A stretch of 50,993 bases of DNA from Lachnospiraceae bacterium (GTDB taxonomy: Bacteria > Bacillota > Clostridia > Lachnospirales > Lachnospiraceae): contig JAGAPK010000014.1 of assembly GCA_017623295.1 (NCBI GenBank), forward strand, positions 1-50,993, written 5' to 3'. The position numbers were made by a program, and so were the translations under genes. This document shows, in pieces, positions 39,028 through 47,170 of this stretch; the first letter of the stretch is position 1; each line of letters opens with the position of its first letter. The notes beneath the pieces were generated by a model. It was given only the letters and a program-made list of their open reading frames with translations. It was not told the DNA's origin and searched no databases.

Positions 39028-39519
39028 ATGGAAAAGAACAATGTTGTAAGAATGGTAACTACAGGATGTGCAGGGATCGTATCGGCGGTGGCGGCATGGC
39101 TGTTTGCCAGGCTGGGAATTCTGCTGTATGTGATCGTAACACTGGCGGTGATGATGTGTATTGACTATCTGACTGGAATGCTGGCAAGCAAGTACGAGGC
39201 GATTGATCATCCCAATGATGCAAATTATGGATGGAATTCCAAAAAGGGAGCGAAAGGAATTATCAAGAAAGTGGGTTATCTGTGTGTGATTACTGTAGCG
39301 ATCGTGGTAGACTACATCATTATGCAAGTGGCAGAGACTGCTGGAATCGAAACAAATATTAAGGCTTTTTTCGGACTGCTGGTGACTGTATGGTATCTCC
39401 TGAATGAGCTTCTTTCCATTATTGAAAATGTCGGCAGGATGGGGGCACCGGTACCGGAATGGCTTACCAAGTACATAGCGGTGCTGAAAAATAAGATTGA
39501 TACAAAAGGTGGCGAGTGA
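39028..39519 (+). CDS. Phage holin (toxin secretion/lysis holin family)
   Basis: A 163-aa membrane protein of the PF05105-type holin family. Three to four hydrophobic segments lie at about 10-30, 33-52, 88-105 and 112-135, with the family pattern IDYLTGMLASKY and GWNSKKGAKGIIKKVGYL. AGAGGAAAAAAT precedes the ATG. It should permeabilise the membrane for the endolysin encoded 4 bp downstream. Confidence 0.9.
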   Translation: MEKNNVVRMVTTGCAGIVSAVAAWLFARLGILLYVIVTLAVMMCIDYLTGMLASKYEAIDHPNDANYGWNSKKGAKGIIKKVGYLCVITVAIVVDYIIMQVAETAGIETNIKAFFGLLVTVWYLLNELLSIIENVGRMGAPVPEWLTKYIAVLKNKIDTKGGE

Positions 39520-39521
39520 TC

Positions 39522-40769
39522 ATGGTAATAGGAGTAAACTGTGGGCATACAGTCAACGGTGCCGGTTATGGCGCCGTTGGCATTATTAAGGAAAGCGAGC
39601 ATACAAGGCTGGTAGGACAGGCACTTATGGACTTGCTCAGGGCAGCAGGCATAGAAGTCATTGATTGCACAATAGATTCGGCAAATAGTCAGAACGAATA
39701 TCTGGCTGCCGCCGTGGAACTTGCCAACAAGCAGGAACTTGACTGGTTTATTAGCATCCACTTCAATGCATCCTCAGCACATACCGGTCATGGCGTGGAG
39801 GTTTATACTTATGAGGGCAGACCGTATCAGGATGCACTGGATGTGTGCAGCGGTATAGCAGCCCTTGGCTTTACAAATCGCGGAGTTAAAGCCGGAACTG
39901 GGCTGTATGTGATCAGGAAAACGAAAGCCAAGGCCATGCTGATTGAATGCTGCTTTTGCGACAATGAAGAGGATGTTGCTTTATACAATGCAGTAGGAGC
40001 ACAGGGAATTGCTAAGGCGATCTGTAATGCCATCCTGCCGTACGCAGAAGATCAGAATATGGGAACACCAATCATGGGAAACAGCAAAGCAACAGCAGAG
40101 CAGCTAAATGCTTTACTGTTAGCTAAGAATCCACAAGCAACAGGTTATCTGCATCTTGCCGAGATTTTCTTAGAGGAAGGTGTAAAAGAAGGTGTAAGAG
40201 GTGACGGAGCATTCTGCCAGGCGTTGATCGAAACAGGATGTTTCAAGTTTGGCGGTGATGTGCAGCCGGATCAGCATAACTATGCAGGACTTGGAGCTAC
40301 AGGCGGCGTACCGGGGCTTTCCTTCCAGGATGACAGGACAGGCATCAGGGCACAAATCCAGCATCTTAAGGGATATGCAACCACTAGCCCATTGATTCAA
40401 GAATGTGTTGATCCCAGATATAAATATGTCAGTAAGGGCTGTGCTCCAACCTTTGAACAGCTTTCGGGGAAATGGGCGGTGCCGGGATATTCTGGGTATG
40501 CAAGCCTTGAAGCGGCATGGGCTGCGAAAGATTCCTATGGGGATCACATCGTGCAGTTACTTGATCTGGCAGTAGGAAAGGAAGTTGCGCCGATGCAACC
40601 GGACAATACCGATCGGGACGAAACAGCGCCGGAAGGAATGCTGTATGTAGTCCAGGTGGGAGCTTATAAGAGTCTGAATAATGCTAAGACATTGCAGGAT
40701 AGACTAAAGAAGACAGGGATTATTTCAGAGGTTAATTTATATAAAATAGAAACAAGTAACATAAAGTAA
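39522..40769 (+). CDS. Endolysin: amidase plus glucosaminidase, truncated SPOR
   Basis: A 415-aa lysin. Residues 1-175 are an Amidase_3 N-acetylmuramoyl-L-alanine amidase with zinc ligands visible in NCGHT, SEHTRL and SIHFNAS plus the catalytic E in LIECCF. Residues about 190-350 look like a glucosaminidase (TAEQLNALLLAKNPQATGYLHLAEIFLEEG...NYAGLGATGG). The last 45 residues begin a SPOR domain (LYVVQVGAYKSLNNAKTLQDRLKKTG) that stops short of the usual 70 or so. AAAGGTGG is 10 nt before ATG 39522; an in-frame GTG at 39516 overlaps the holin end. Confidence 0.9.
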   Translation: MVIGVNCGHTVNGAGYGAVGIIKESEHTRLVGQALMDLLRAAGIEVIDCTIDSANSQNEYLAAAVELANKQELDWFISIHFNASSAHTGHGVEVYTYEGRPYQDALDVCSGIAALGFTNRGVKAGTGLYVIRKTKAKAMLIECCFCDNEEDVALYNAVGAQGIAKAICNAILPYAEDQNMGTPIMGNSKATAEQLNALLLAKNPQATGYLHLAEIFLEEGVKEGVRGDGAFCQALIETGCFKFGGDVQPDQHNYAGLGATGGVPGLSFQDDRTGIRAQIQHLKGYATTSPLIQECVDPRYKYVSKGCAPTFEQLSGKWAVPGYSGYASLEAAWAAKDSYGDHIVQLLDLAVGKEVAPMQPDNTDRDETAPEGMLYVVQVGAYKSLNNAKTLQDRLKKTGIISEVNLYKIETSNIK

Positions 40770-40776
40770 AAAATCA

Positions 40777-40796
40777 TGTTGCATTTCGTGTTGCAT
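40777..40796 (+). other. Probable integrase arm-type site, right
   Basis: TGTTGCAT-TTCG-TGTTGCAT, one base different from 3399-3418 and in the same orientation. It lies 124 bp from the attR core. Confidence 0.6.
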
Positions 40797-40862
40797 AGCT
40801 TGAATTTTTATCTCAAAAATAAGAATTGAGATTCCGTTTATAGCATTAAACAAACAACTTAA

Positions 40863-40912
40863 AAATCCCGTATTTATGCGTTTTTTCAACTATTCGCATA
40901 AATACGGGATTT
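40863..40912 (-). terminator. 18-bp-stem terminator between endolysin and tRNA-Leu
   Basis: A perfect 18-bp inverted repeat (40863-40880 and 40895-40912) with a 14-nt loop. On the minus strand it follows the tRNA-Leu 3' end by 10 nt and is followed by TTTTTAAG, so it should terminate tRNA-Leu transcription. It is phage DNA, so the prophage has supplied the tRNA with a new terminator. Confidence 0.8.
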
Positions 40913-40920
40913 CTTCAATT

Positions 40921-40948
40921 ACTGCGGAAGATGGGACTTGAACCCACA
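40921..40948. other. attR core (28 bp)
   Basis: Identical to 3325-3352; it includes the acceptor 3' strand and T-arm of the intact tRNA-Leu gene. Confidence 0.93.
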
Positions 40949-41006
40949 CGACCTTGCGGTCACAAGATCCTTAGTCTTGCTCGTCTGCCAATTCCGACAC
41001 TTCCGC
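40923..41006 (-). tRNA. tRNA-Leu(AAG)
   Basis: Minus strand; acceptor stem GCGGAAG / CTTCCGC, D-arm with GGCAGAC, anticodon stem CAAGA/TCTTG with loop CTAAGGA (anticodon AAG), variable arm TGACCGCAAGGTCG, T-loop TTCAAGT, discriminator A. 84 nt, no encoded CCA. The prophage is integrated at its 3' end and restores it. Confidence 0.94.
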
Positions 41007-41029
41007 GTACGTTTCACAACGCAAGTAAT

Positions 41030-41058
41030 ATAATACTGTTTTTGTTAAAAAAAGTCAA
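41030..41058 (-). promoter_or_regulatory. tRNA-Leu(AAG) promoter
   Basis: On the minus strand TTGACT (plus 41053-41058), 17-bp spacer, TATTAT (plus 41030-41035), 23 bp upstream of the tRNA 5' end. The remaining 41059-41251 is AT-rich with no gene. Confidence 0.72.
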
Positions 41059-41251
41059 TAGCTTTTTGCAAAATATTTCAGTGGAATTTTTCAGTGTTTT
41101 TTAAAAGTTTAACAAAATAAATTTTTTTGTTTAAAAAGTCTTTCAGTAAAAAGCAAGACACGATATACTAATATACAAATATGAATGAGGCATGAAGGAT
41201 TTACCATAAATGTATAGGTAAAGCAACAATATAAGGTAAGGAGTGAGCAAT

Positions 41252-42058
41252 ATGTATGAATTTACAGATGATTGTCTGATTGGCGTAGAAAAACTGGATA
41301 ATGAGCATAGGGAGTTATTTCGGATTATCAATGAAGCTATGAATCTGCTTGGCAATGAGTTCAAAGAAGATAAGTATGATGATATTGTGCAGATTCTAAA
41401 CGAATTGAAAGACTACACGGAGTATCATTTCCGCCATGAAGAGAAGTATATGGAGGAGATTAACCATCCGGAGTTGTTGCTTCAGAAAAGACAGCATATG
41501 GAATTTACAGCGAAAATAAATGAACTGGATGCAATTGTTGATTTCCGGGAACAGCATGAAGTATTGGAGGAACTGTTAAAGTATCTTGTCACATGGTTAT
41601 ACCGTCATATTATCGGCAGTGATATTATGATTGGTAAAATGATGCCCATGGAGCAGTGGGAGAAACAGCCCAAATTTGTCTTTTCTGATGAATATTACAC
41701 CGGTATTGAGTTTGTGGATAATGAGCATAAAGAGCTTTTCCGTATTATCGAAGATGTTAATCAGGTAATTATGAATGATTATGTTCATGATAAATATGAC
41801 GAGATTGTGCGCCTGTTGGAAGAATTAAAGAATTATACCCAGTATCATTTCAATGATGAAGAAGAGTATATGACAAAAATCGGCTATGAAGGGTTGGGGG
41901 CACAGAAGAAAGCACATGATGCATTCATAAATCGTCTGGAGGAGTTAGATTTAGAAGAGATTGATGATAACCAACAGCAGACGCTGGAAGAACTTATGGA
42001 ATTTTTGACTAGTTGGCTTGTAAATCATATTTTACATATGGATAAGAAGATTAAATAG
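41252..42058 (+). CDS. Tandem-domain bacteriohemerythrin
   Basis: A 268-aa protein made of two hemerythrin domains (about 1-130 and 140-268) that align with each other. Each has the iron-ligand pattern: DNEHRELF / DNEHKELF, YHFRHEEKYM / YHFNDEEEYM, KRQHMEF / KKAHDAF, and a terminal WLYRHIIGSD / WLVNHILHMD. Hemerythrins bind O2 (or NO) at a non-haem di-iron site; in anaerobes a role in oxygen sensing or scavenging is likely. AAGGAG is 8 nt before ATG 41252. The gene stands alone between the two tRNA-Leu genes. Confidence 0.9.
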   Translation: MYEFTDDCLIGVEKLDNEHRELFRIINEAMNLLGNEFKEDKYDDIVQILNELKDYTEYHFRHEEKYMEEINHPELLLQKRQHMEFTAKINELDAIVDFREQHEVLEELLKYLVTWLYRHIIGSDIMIGKMMPMEQWEKQPKFVFSDEYYTGIEFVDNEHKELFRIIEDVNQVIMNDYVHDKYDEIVRLLEELKNYTQYHFNDEEEYMTKIGYEGLGAQKKAHDAFINRLEELDLEEIDDNQQQTLEELMEFLTSWLVNHILHMDKKIK

Positions 42059-42139
42059 AAAGTTAAGCCAGGGATCAAAGGAGAAAATGAGAGCGGCAAA
42101 AGCAAAAAGTTGAAAAAGAATAAAAGTTAAAAAATGGGC

Positions 42140-42168
42140 TTGACATGCGGAGCAAAAGAAGATACAAT
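42140..42168 (+). promoter_or_regulatory. tRNA-Leu(CAG) promoter
   Basis: TTGACA at 42140-42145, 17-bp spacer, TACAAT at 42163-42168, 11 bp upstream of the tRNA 5' end. Confidence 0.8.
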
Positions 42169-42179
42169 ATCAATTGTTC

Positions 42180-42263
42180 GCAGAAGTGGCGGAATTGGCA
42201 GACGCGCACGGTTCAGGTCCGTGTGGTGGCAACACCATGAGGGTTCAAGTCCCTTCTTCTGCA
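42180..42263 (+). tRNA. tRNA-Leu(CAG)
   Basis: Acceptor GCAGAAG / CTTCTGC, D-arm with GGCAGAC, anticodon stem CACGG/CCGTG with loop TTCAGGT (anticodon CAG), long variable arm TGGTGGCAACACCATG, T-loop TTCAAGT, discriminator A. 84 nt, no encoded CCA. Confidence 0.94.
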
Positions 42264-42267
42264 TGGA

Positions 42268-42295
42268 AGAGATAATCGAAAGATTATCTCTTTTT
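42268..42295 (+). terminator. Terminator of tRNA-Leu(CAG)
   Basis: AGAGATAATC-GAAA-GATTATCTCT, a perfect 10-bp stem with tetraloop, followed by TTTTCTTT. Confidence 0.9.
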
Positions 42296-42391
42296 CTTTA
42301 CAAAAGCATTATTGTAAAAAGGAAAAAATCATAAAAAACGGAAAGGTAAGTTGCCAACAGAGTGTTGATATACTCCCGCCAATACAGTTGT

Positions 42392-42420
42392 TTGCTTTTT
42401 CATAAAGAGTATGTTAGAAT
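42392..42420 (+). promoter_or_regulatory. Candidate promoter of GerMN lipoprotein gene
   Basis: TTGCTT at 42392-42397, 17-bp spacer, TAGAAT at 42415-42420, about 45 bp upstream of the ATG. Moderate match. Confidence 0.5.
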
Positions 42421-42465
42421 ATAACCCGATTCAGTGACAGTTGCGAAAGATTTCGGAGGAGTATT

Positions 42466-43197
42466 ATGAATAAGAGAATGAAAATAACATTGGCAGCTGT
42501 TGCCGCTATGTTTATCATTGCTGCTTGCAGCAACGCTGCTGAGAACACAACGACTGTAGGAGAAAATGTAGTCCCGGAGGCGTCTTCTGGGGAGATGCTG
42601 GTAGATGGTTTGGAATACTTATTAAGCGAGGATAAGGAAGATATTATACAGATTCCTGATGCGATGGAATCTGTATCGGATACCGAATCGGAAGAAGCGG
42701 ATACGATAGAAGAATTTGAGGATATCCCCACAGACGATAGGGAGGCAGATACAGAACAGGTGGAACTGATTCTGTATTATAGTAACGGAACCTTTGACAG
42801 TCTTGATTCTGATCTTGTGGAAGCAGAGAAACTGACTGCCGAGACACTCATATCTGCGCTTTCCAGACATAATATTGTATCATTGGATACCAAGGTACTC
42901 TCTTTTGAGGAAGAGGAAATAGTGGGCGGTAAGATATTGCATCTGGACTTGTCTAAGGCAATTGATGAGTATTTAAGAACGATGACCAGAGAGGCAGAGA
43001 GTATTATTATTGCATCCATTACAGATACCTTCTTGGAAAATTATAAGGCTGATTCTATTTATATTACCGTAGATGGAGAGCCGCTTACGACTCCATATGC
43101 CGTGTATGATGAGCCTTTAAAAAAGTGTATGCCGCAGGATCTGATAGAGAATGTGGAAAGCGTAGAAGAAGAGGAAAAGGAAAATGGCAGAGATTAG
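42466..43197 (+). CDS. GerMN-domain lipoprotein
   Basis: A 243-aa lipoprotein: signal peptide with lipobox IIAAC (Cys near residue 21), an acidic Glu/Asp/Ser-rich linker (40-95), then a GerMN-like domain ([49 protein letters not shown]...[36 protein letters not shown]). GerMN domains are extracytoplasmic and occur in sporulation and envelope proteins. GGAGGAG is 6 nt before the ATG. It overlaps the next gene by 14 bp. Confidence 0.85.
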   Translation: MNKRMKITLAAVAAMFIIAACSNAAENTTTVGENVVPEASSGEMLVDGLEYLLSEDKEDIIQIPDAMESVSDTESEEADTIEEFEDIPTDDREADTEQVELILYYSNGTFDSLDSDLVEAEKLTAETLISALSRHNIVSLDTKVLSFEEEEIVGGKILHLDLSKAIDEYLRTMTREAESIIIASITDTFLENYKADSIYITVDGEPLTTPYAVYDEPLKKCMPQDLIENVESVEEEEKENGRD

Positions 43198-43813
43198 TGC
43201 GCGTGAACAGTTGATATTTGATATTACACAGATTGAGTGGGATATGTTTCAGCATGTCTATAATACAGGCGGCAGAGCATCCTGTCAGGATGATCCTGAC
43301 ACCTTTTTCAAGATGCGTATGAGCCAGTGGATGGTCTATTCTGATGAGGTGCTTCACAGTTATTTGGAAGACTGTGAGAATGCTTATCAGGAGGGGAGAA
43401 ATCTTCTGTTTGAAAAGTATGGCAGGATGATGGAGACTACATTCCCGGAGGAATATGAGCAGATTAAGGAGCATCTGCCTGATGTTTCTGATAAGGAAGA
43501 GCTTGTAGAGAAGATTGTGAAGATCAATCTGGAATGGGATGCGAAGATGTTAGAAGAGTATCCGAATCTGCGTAACAGGGGCAGAGTGCTCACAACTGCA
43601 GAGGACGGTATCATGGCAGGATCGTCCATGGAGAGTTATTTGAGATGTGAATTGTTGTCCTATTCTAAGAAGACATTGGAACTGATCCGGCAGGAGACAG
43701 AGGAAGCATATCAAAAAGGCGAGAGCCTGTTGAAACAGACCATCGCCAATGAAACGTTATTCTACGGCTATACTTCCCTGGAAGAAGCGGAAGAAAAACA
43801 CGGTAAACTTTAA
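43184..43813 (+). CDS. DUF4125 family protein
   Basis: A 209-aa soluble helical protein with the DUF4125 pattern: [60 protein letters not shown]. Function unknown; the family is common in Lachnospiraceae. It is co-transcribed with the lipoprotein gene. A bidirectional terminator follows. Confidence 0.82.
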   Translation: MAEISAREQLIFDITQIEWDMFQHVYNTGGRASCQDDPDTFFKMRMSQWMVYSDEVLHSYLEDCENAYQEGRNLLFEKYGRMMETTFPEEYEQIKEHLPDVSDKEELVEKIVKINLEWDAKMLEEYPNLRNRGRVLTTAEDGIMAGSSMESYLRCELLSYSKKTLELIRQETEEAYQKGESLLKQTIANETLFYGYTSLEEAEEKHGKL

Positions 43814-43819
43814 AAAAAT

Positions 43820-44524
43820 TTAAAAATGCAAGCGTCTGCGTACTTCGTTGCGCAGGCGTTTTTTAGCGAGAATCGTAATCAGCGCTATGTCGATGATGAC
43901 ACATACGGTTAATACTACTGCCGACCATGTAATCGCATAGGGGCGGTTTATAAGATGCCGGATCAGCAGTTCCAACGATACACAGAATGCCGGAATCTCT
44001 ATGAACAGGTAGAGTGCACCGGACAGGATCGTAAAGGGAAAGATCTTGGCAAGCAGCGTATATAGTTCCATCATGCCCGTCAAAAGGATGGCAATGGGAA
44101 GTCCCAATTGCCAAAACCATACATCGGAAGAGGTTAAGCGGCTGATTAGAAACAGATAGACCGCTATAGCAAGTCCGTCCGAAAGTAAAGAGATATAAAG
44201 CGGTGTCTTACTGTAGAAGACCGCCGGAAAGGTAAAGACGAACAGGCAGATACAGATGCCGATTACCAGAAGCGACCATAGAGAAGCATGAAATACCAGC
44301 AGATTTAACAGCAGGCAGGTTACACTTGTGGCAGTCAGGACCACGGACAGCAGGATGCCTAAATCCTTGCGCTTCACGGTTTCCACCTGTCCTTTGTTAG
44401 CAGGATAGGGGGAAGAAGGTAATTCTTTGTTTTTTTCATTCGGATTAATAACGGGTGTATTGCAAAGGGGACAAGCCTGCAAGGATGGTTCCAGCTCTAC
44501 ACCGCAGTTGACACAGTATGACAT
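43820..44524 (-). CDS. Zinc-ribbon membrane protein (DUF6320-like)
   Basis: A 234-aa protein. An N-terminal zinc ribbon (YCVNCGVELEPSLQACPLCNTPV, Cys pairs at about 4/7 and 18/21) is followed by a Pro-rich linker and about six membrane segments from residue 55 to 222. This matches DUF6320-type proteins, which I recall next to acyltransferase genes in Lachnospiraceae. It lies 17 bp after the acyltransferase gene in a leftward operon. Confidence 0.78.
   Translation of the reverse strand: MSYCVNCGVELEPSLQACPLCNTPVINPNEKNKELPSSPYPANKGQVETVKRKDLGILLSVVLTATSVTCLLLNLLVFHASLWSLLVIGICICLFVFTFPAVFYSKTPLYISLLSDGLAIAVYLFLISRLTSSDVWFWQLGLPIAILLTGMMELYTLLAKIFPFTILSGALYLFIEIPAFCVSLELLIRHLINRPYAITWSAVVLTVCVIIDIALITILAKKRLRNEVRRRLHF
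43829..43868. terminator. Bidirectional terminator between convergent genes
   Basis: GCGTCTGCG...CGCAGGCG forms a stem at about 43832-43859, followed by TTTTTT on the plus strand and TTGCATTTTT on the minus strand. It overlaps the 3' end of the leftward gene. Confidence 0.78.
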
Positions 44525-44541
44525 AATGGATTCCTTTCTTT

Positions 44542-45873
44542 CTATATCGTTTCAAAATCACGGTTGCTTTCAATTCTGACATGGATGCCGTCCTGTACCA
44601 ATTTGCGGAAAAAGTAGCGTTCCACATCGGCTTCCACAATACTGCTGGCAAAGTTGATAGTCAGGATATCTTCGAAACTGATAATGGCGCAGTTGGTACG
44701 GGAAGAGAATGGCTGGCCCATATAAATATCGAAGCGTTCGATGTGGGGCTTCATGCTTTCAGGTACTTGGAGTGCGCCCATGTTGGTGAGTCCGGCGGAA
44801 GAATTTTTATCCTGTACTTTCGTGTAAAAGGTGCGGACTACCAGATCTTTGATAAAAAGAGGTACTACGCGGATCACAGGATTGCGCTGTGTGGCAGCGT
44901 TGGTAGTGATATCGCCGCGCAGAAATTTCTCGTTGATATAATAACGCATGTAATGATGAATCTGGTTTACAATCTCTTCAAAGGTATATTCTCCGAGACG
45001 GGGGTCTATAGAAGGATATACCATAGTAATGAAATTGCGCAGTGTCCTGGAAGGGAAGAAGCGGCGCAGGTTGACCGGCATGGCGATCCGTACCGGACGC
45101 AGCTTTAAGTGGAACTCCTGAGACTGCTTTTGCAGTAAGGCATACAGAAGCACCGCATTCAGATATTCCGTGATGCTGGCGTTGTACTTTTTAGCTACCG
45201 TTACGACTTCTTTGACAGATAAGACACCGTCTATAATGTTTAACGTATAAAACGGTTCCTTAGTGCCGCGGATACGATAGGTCTTCTCTGCGGGGCGGGG
45301 CGGTCTTACCTGGGCATGGGCATAGCGCATATAAGCATCTTCCAATTCCTCAGGATCAGGTTGGCTATGGATATCCAGCACGAAGCCGGAAGGCGTGATT
45401 GGGTGTCCTTTCAGTTCTAAGTAAACGGCTGTCAGCGTCTGCAGCAGACACATACCGCCTGTGCCGTCTCCCAGACAATGATGTGCTTCCAGGGCAATTC
45501 TGTTTTCATAATAGTAAACCCTAATAAGATAACGATTGTTACTCTTGAAATCCATTGGCATACAGGGATTCTTGATATCCTCCCTGACGTAGGGACCGGG
45601 GCGGTTATTCGGCTCTAAGTACCGCCAGAACATCCCTTTGCGAATGGCAACTTTATAAGTGGGAAAACGGGGAAGTGTCCTGTCAAGGGCTTCTTGCAGC
45701 AGATCGGAATCGACAGGCTCTTTCAGTACCACTGAGAGTCGGTAGACGGAAGAAAAATCACGTCGCTGCAGGGTGGGATAGACGATGGCGGACAGATCCA
45801 GTTTGTACCAGACATCTTTTTTGCCTTTACCCGATGATTTCGTTTTAGAAGTTGATAAATCTTGCTTTGCCAT
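44542..45873 (-). CDS. Condensation-type / alcohol acyltransferase-like protein
   Basis: A 443-aa protein of the condensation-domain/WES-acyltransferase superfamily. The catalytic HHxxxDG motif is HHCLGDGTGG at residues 131-140. Other family features are the N-terminal DLLQEALDRTLPRFPTYKVAIRKGMFWRYLEPN and LRPVRIAMPVNLRRFFPSRTLRNFITMVYPSI near 270-305. It should transfer an acyl group from a thioester to an alcohol or amine; the substrate is unknown. It forms an operon with the DUF6320-like gene and is divergent from an esterase. Confidence 0.82.
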   Translation of the reverse strand: MAKQDLSTSKTKSSGKGKKDVWYKLDLSAIVYPTLQRRDFSSVYRLSVVLKEPVDSDLLQEALDRTLPRFPTYKVAIRKGMFWRYLEPNNRPGPYVREDIKNPCMPMDFKSNNRYLIRVYYYENRIALEAHHCLGDGTGGMCLLQTLTAVYLELKGHPITPSGFVLDIHSQPDPEELEDAYMRYAHAQVRPPRPAEKTYRIRGTKEPFYTLNIIDGVLSVKEVVTVAKKYNASITEYLNAVLLYALLQKQSQEFHLKLRPVRIAMPVNLRRFFPSRTLRNFITMVYPSIDPRLGEYTFEEIVNQIHHYMRYYINEKFLRGDITTNAATQRNPVIRVVPLFIKDLVVRTFYTKVQDKNSSAGLTNMGALQVPESMKPHIERFDIYMGQPFSSRTNCAIISFEDILTINFASSIVEADVERYFFRKLVQDGIHVRIESNRDFETI

Positions 45874-45972
45874 GAGTGTTTCGGAGTCCTTTTATTTTTC
45901 ATGAACTGTTAGTAATAGCCGCGGAGGAATCAGGGAGATTCGTTCCGTTCTGTAAATGCATGAATTAAACTT

Positions 45973-45981
45973 ATTATACCA
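45973..45981 (-). promoter_or_regulatory. Extended -10 promoter of acyltransferase operon
   Basis: On the minus strand TGGTATAAT, a full extended -10, about 100 bp upstream of the acyltransferase ATG. No good -35 is visible. The divergent esterase promoter in 45982-46070 is not clear. Confidence 0.5.
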
Positions 45982-46070
45982 CAGATTATCATAATTATGG
46001 TAAAATATGAGAAATAGATCGTGGTATACGGTGGAATGCAGATAAATACTAAATGGCAGAGGAGATTTTA

Positions 46071-47006
46071 ATGGCAATAGCAGACAGAAAAAATGCGAAT
46101 TTAATGAATCTGATCAAGAGAGTACACGGTGTTGTAGAGACTGCGGATATCGAGAAGCATAGGCAGTCACAGGATCATTTCGGTGCACTCCTTGGAACCA
46201 GTAAAGATGTAATGATTGAGGATTTGGAGATTCGGACGGCGTCAGGAATCGGGATAACGGAGAAGGCAAATACCTGTATTCATGGGGAATGGACTTGTGT
46301 AAACCGCGCTCATATGAAGAAGTATGTGATTCTCTATTGTCATGGCGGCGGCTATTCCACAGGCAGCAGCCTGTATGCCAGAACACTGACCAGCAAACTG
46401 GCAGCTTCTACCTCTATGGATGTATTAAGCTTTGACTACAGACTGGCGCCGGAGCAACCTTATCCGGCGGCGACAGAGGATGCCATGCAGGTGTGGAATT
46501 ATCTGATGCTGTTAGGTTACGGAGCAAGGGATATTATAGTGGCAGGAGATTCGGCAGGAGGCAATCTGGCTCTCTCTTTGACGTTAAAGCTTAAAGAGGA
46601 AGGACGTCTTTTGCCCCGCGGGCTTGTGCTGATGTCTCCCTGGACGGATTTGACGTCATCCGGTAAATCTCATGTTTCTAAAGCTGCGATTGATCCGGTC
46701 TTGAATGCGTCCTATTTGGAAGAGATGATACACAATTATGCTGACGGGCAGGAACTGACAGACCCGTTGATCTCTCCGTTATTTGGGAATTATGAAGGCT
46801 TTCCGCCTACTTATATTCAGGTTGGGAGCAATGAGATCTTATTGGACGATTCGGTAATGCTTTATAAGAAGCTTCTGAAAGCAAATGTATCCGTGAAACT
46901 GGACATGTTCAAAGGTATGTGGCATGTGTTTCAGATGTCTCCGTTTAAGACGGCTTATGAGGCGATGGATAAGAATGCAGAGTTTATTTATGATGTTTGT
47001 CGTTAG
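46071..47006 (+). CDS. Alpha/beta hydrolase, HSL-type esterase
   Basis: A 311-aa hydrolase of the hormone-sensitive-lipase group: oxyanion motif HGGGYSTGS near 94-102, nucleophile motif GDSAGGNLAL near 163-172, and a C-terminal catalytic His in GMWHVFQM. The catalytic Asp is probably in DPLISPLFG or the EILLDDS segment. AGGAG is 6 nt before ATG 46071; an in-frame ATG at 46053 lacks a site. Divergence from the acyltransferase suggests that the two act on related esters. Confidence 0.88.
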   Translation: MAIADRKNANLMNLIKRVHGVVETADIEKHRQSQDHFGALLGTSKDVMIEDLEIRTASGIGITEKANTCIHGEWTCVNRAHMKKYVILYCHGGGYSTGSSLYARTLTSKLAASTSMDVLSFDYRLAPEQPYPAATEDAMQVWNYLMLLGYGARDIIVAGDSAGGNLALSLTLKLKEEGRLLPRGLVLMSPWTDLTSSGKSHVSKAAIDPVLNASYLEEMIHNYADGQELTDPLISPLFGNYEGFPPTYIQVGSNEILLDDSVMLYKKLLKANVSVKLDMFKGMWHVFQMSPFKTAYEAMDKNAEFIYDVCR

Positions 47007-47061
47007 GAAGAATGCTGAGAGCATGCGTTCTTTCCAGAGACATGTTTTAATAAATAGCATG

Positions 47062-47070
47062 TGTTATACT
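47062..47070 (+). promoter_or_regulatory. Candidate promoter of dgt operon
   Basis: An extended -10 TGTTATACT, about 100 bp upstream of the dgt ATG. The -35 is weak. Confidence 0.4.
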
Positions 47071-47170
47071 AAAACAATAAAAAATTTGAAGAAAGAAAAA
47101 GGATTTAAGCTGTCGGGAGCGAATAATAGAAATAGAGCAGTTGTTTTTTTCAGAGAAGAAAGGCATAGCT

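Larger units (their letters stand above)
3325..40948. mobile_element. Siphovirus-type prophage integrated in tRNA-Leu
   Basis: The boundaries are an identical 28-bp direct repeat (3325-3352 and 40921-40948) that covers the 3' end of the minus-strand tRNA-Leu. Inside are an integrase, repressor/Cro pair, recombination and replication genes, SPP1-like packaging and head genes, long-tailed siphovirus tail genes, holin and endolysin, in the normal modular order. All recognisable structural modules are present and uninterrupted, so it may be inducible. The element is about 37.6 kb. Confidence 0.95.

Noticed and set aside
3325-40948. Known multi-gene defence systems (restriction-modification, CBASS, BREX, Thoeris)
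   Set aside because: No restriction endonuclease, cyclase or effector genes were recognised; the methylase has no partner nuclease beside it.
42134-42334. 66-codon frame over tRNA-Leu(CAG)
   Set aside because: The DNA is a tRNA gene with promoter and terminator; the frame is incidental.
44581-45108. 175-codon rightward frame
   Set aside because: Antisense to the acyltransferase gene, without a ribosome site.
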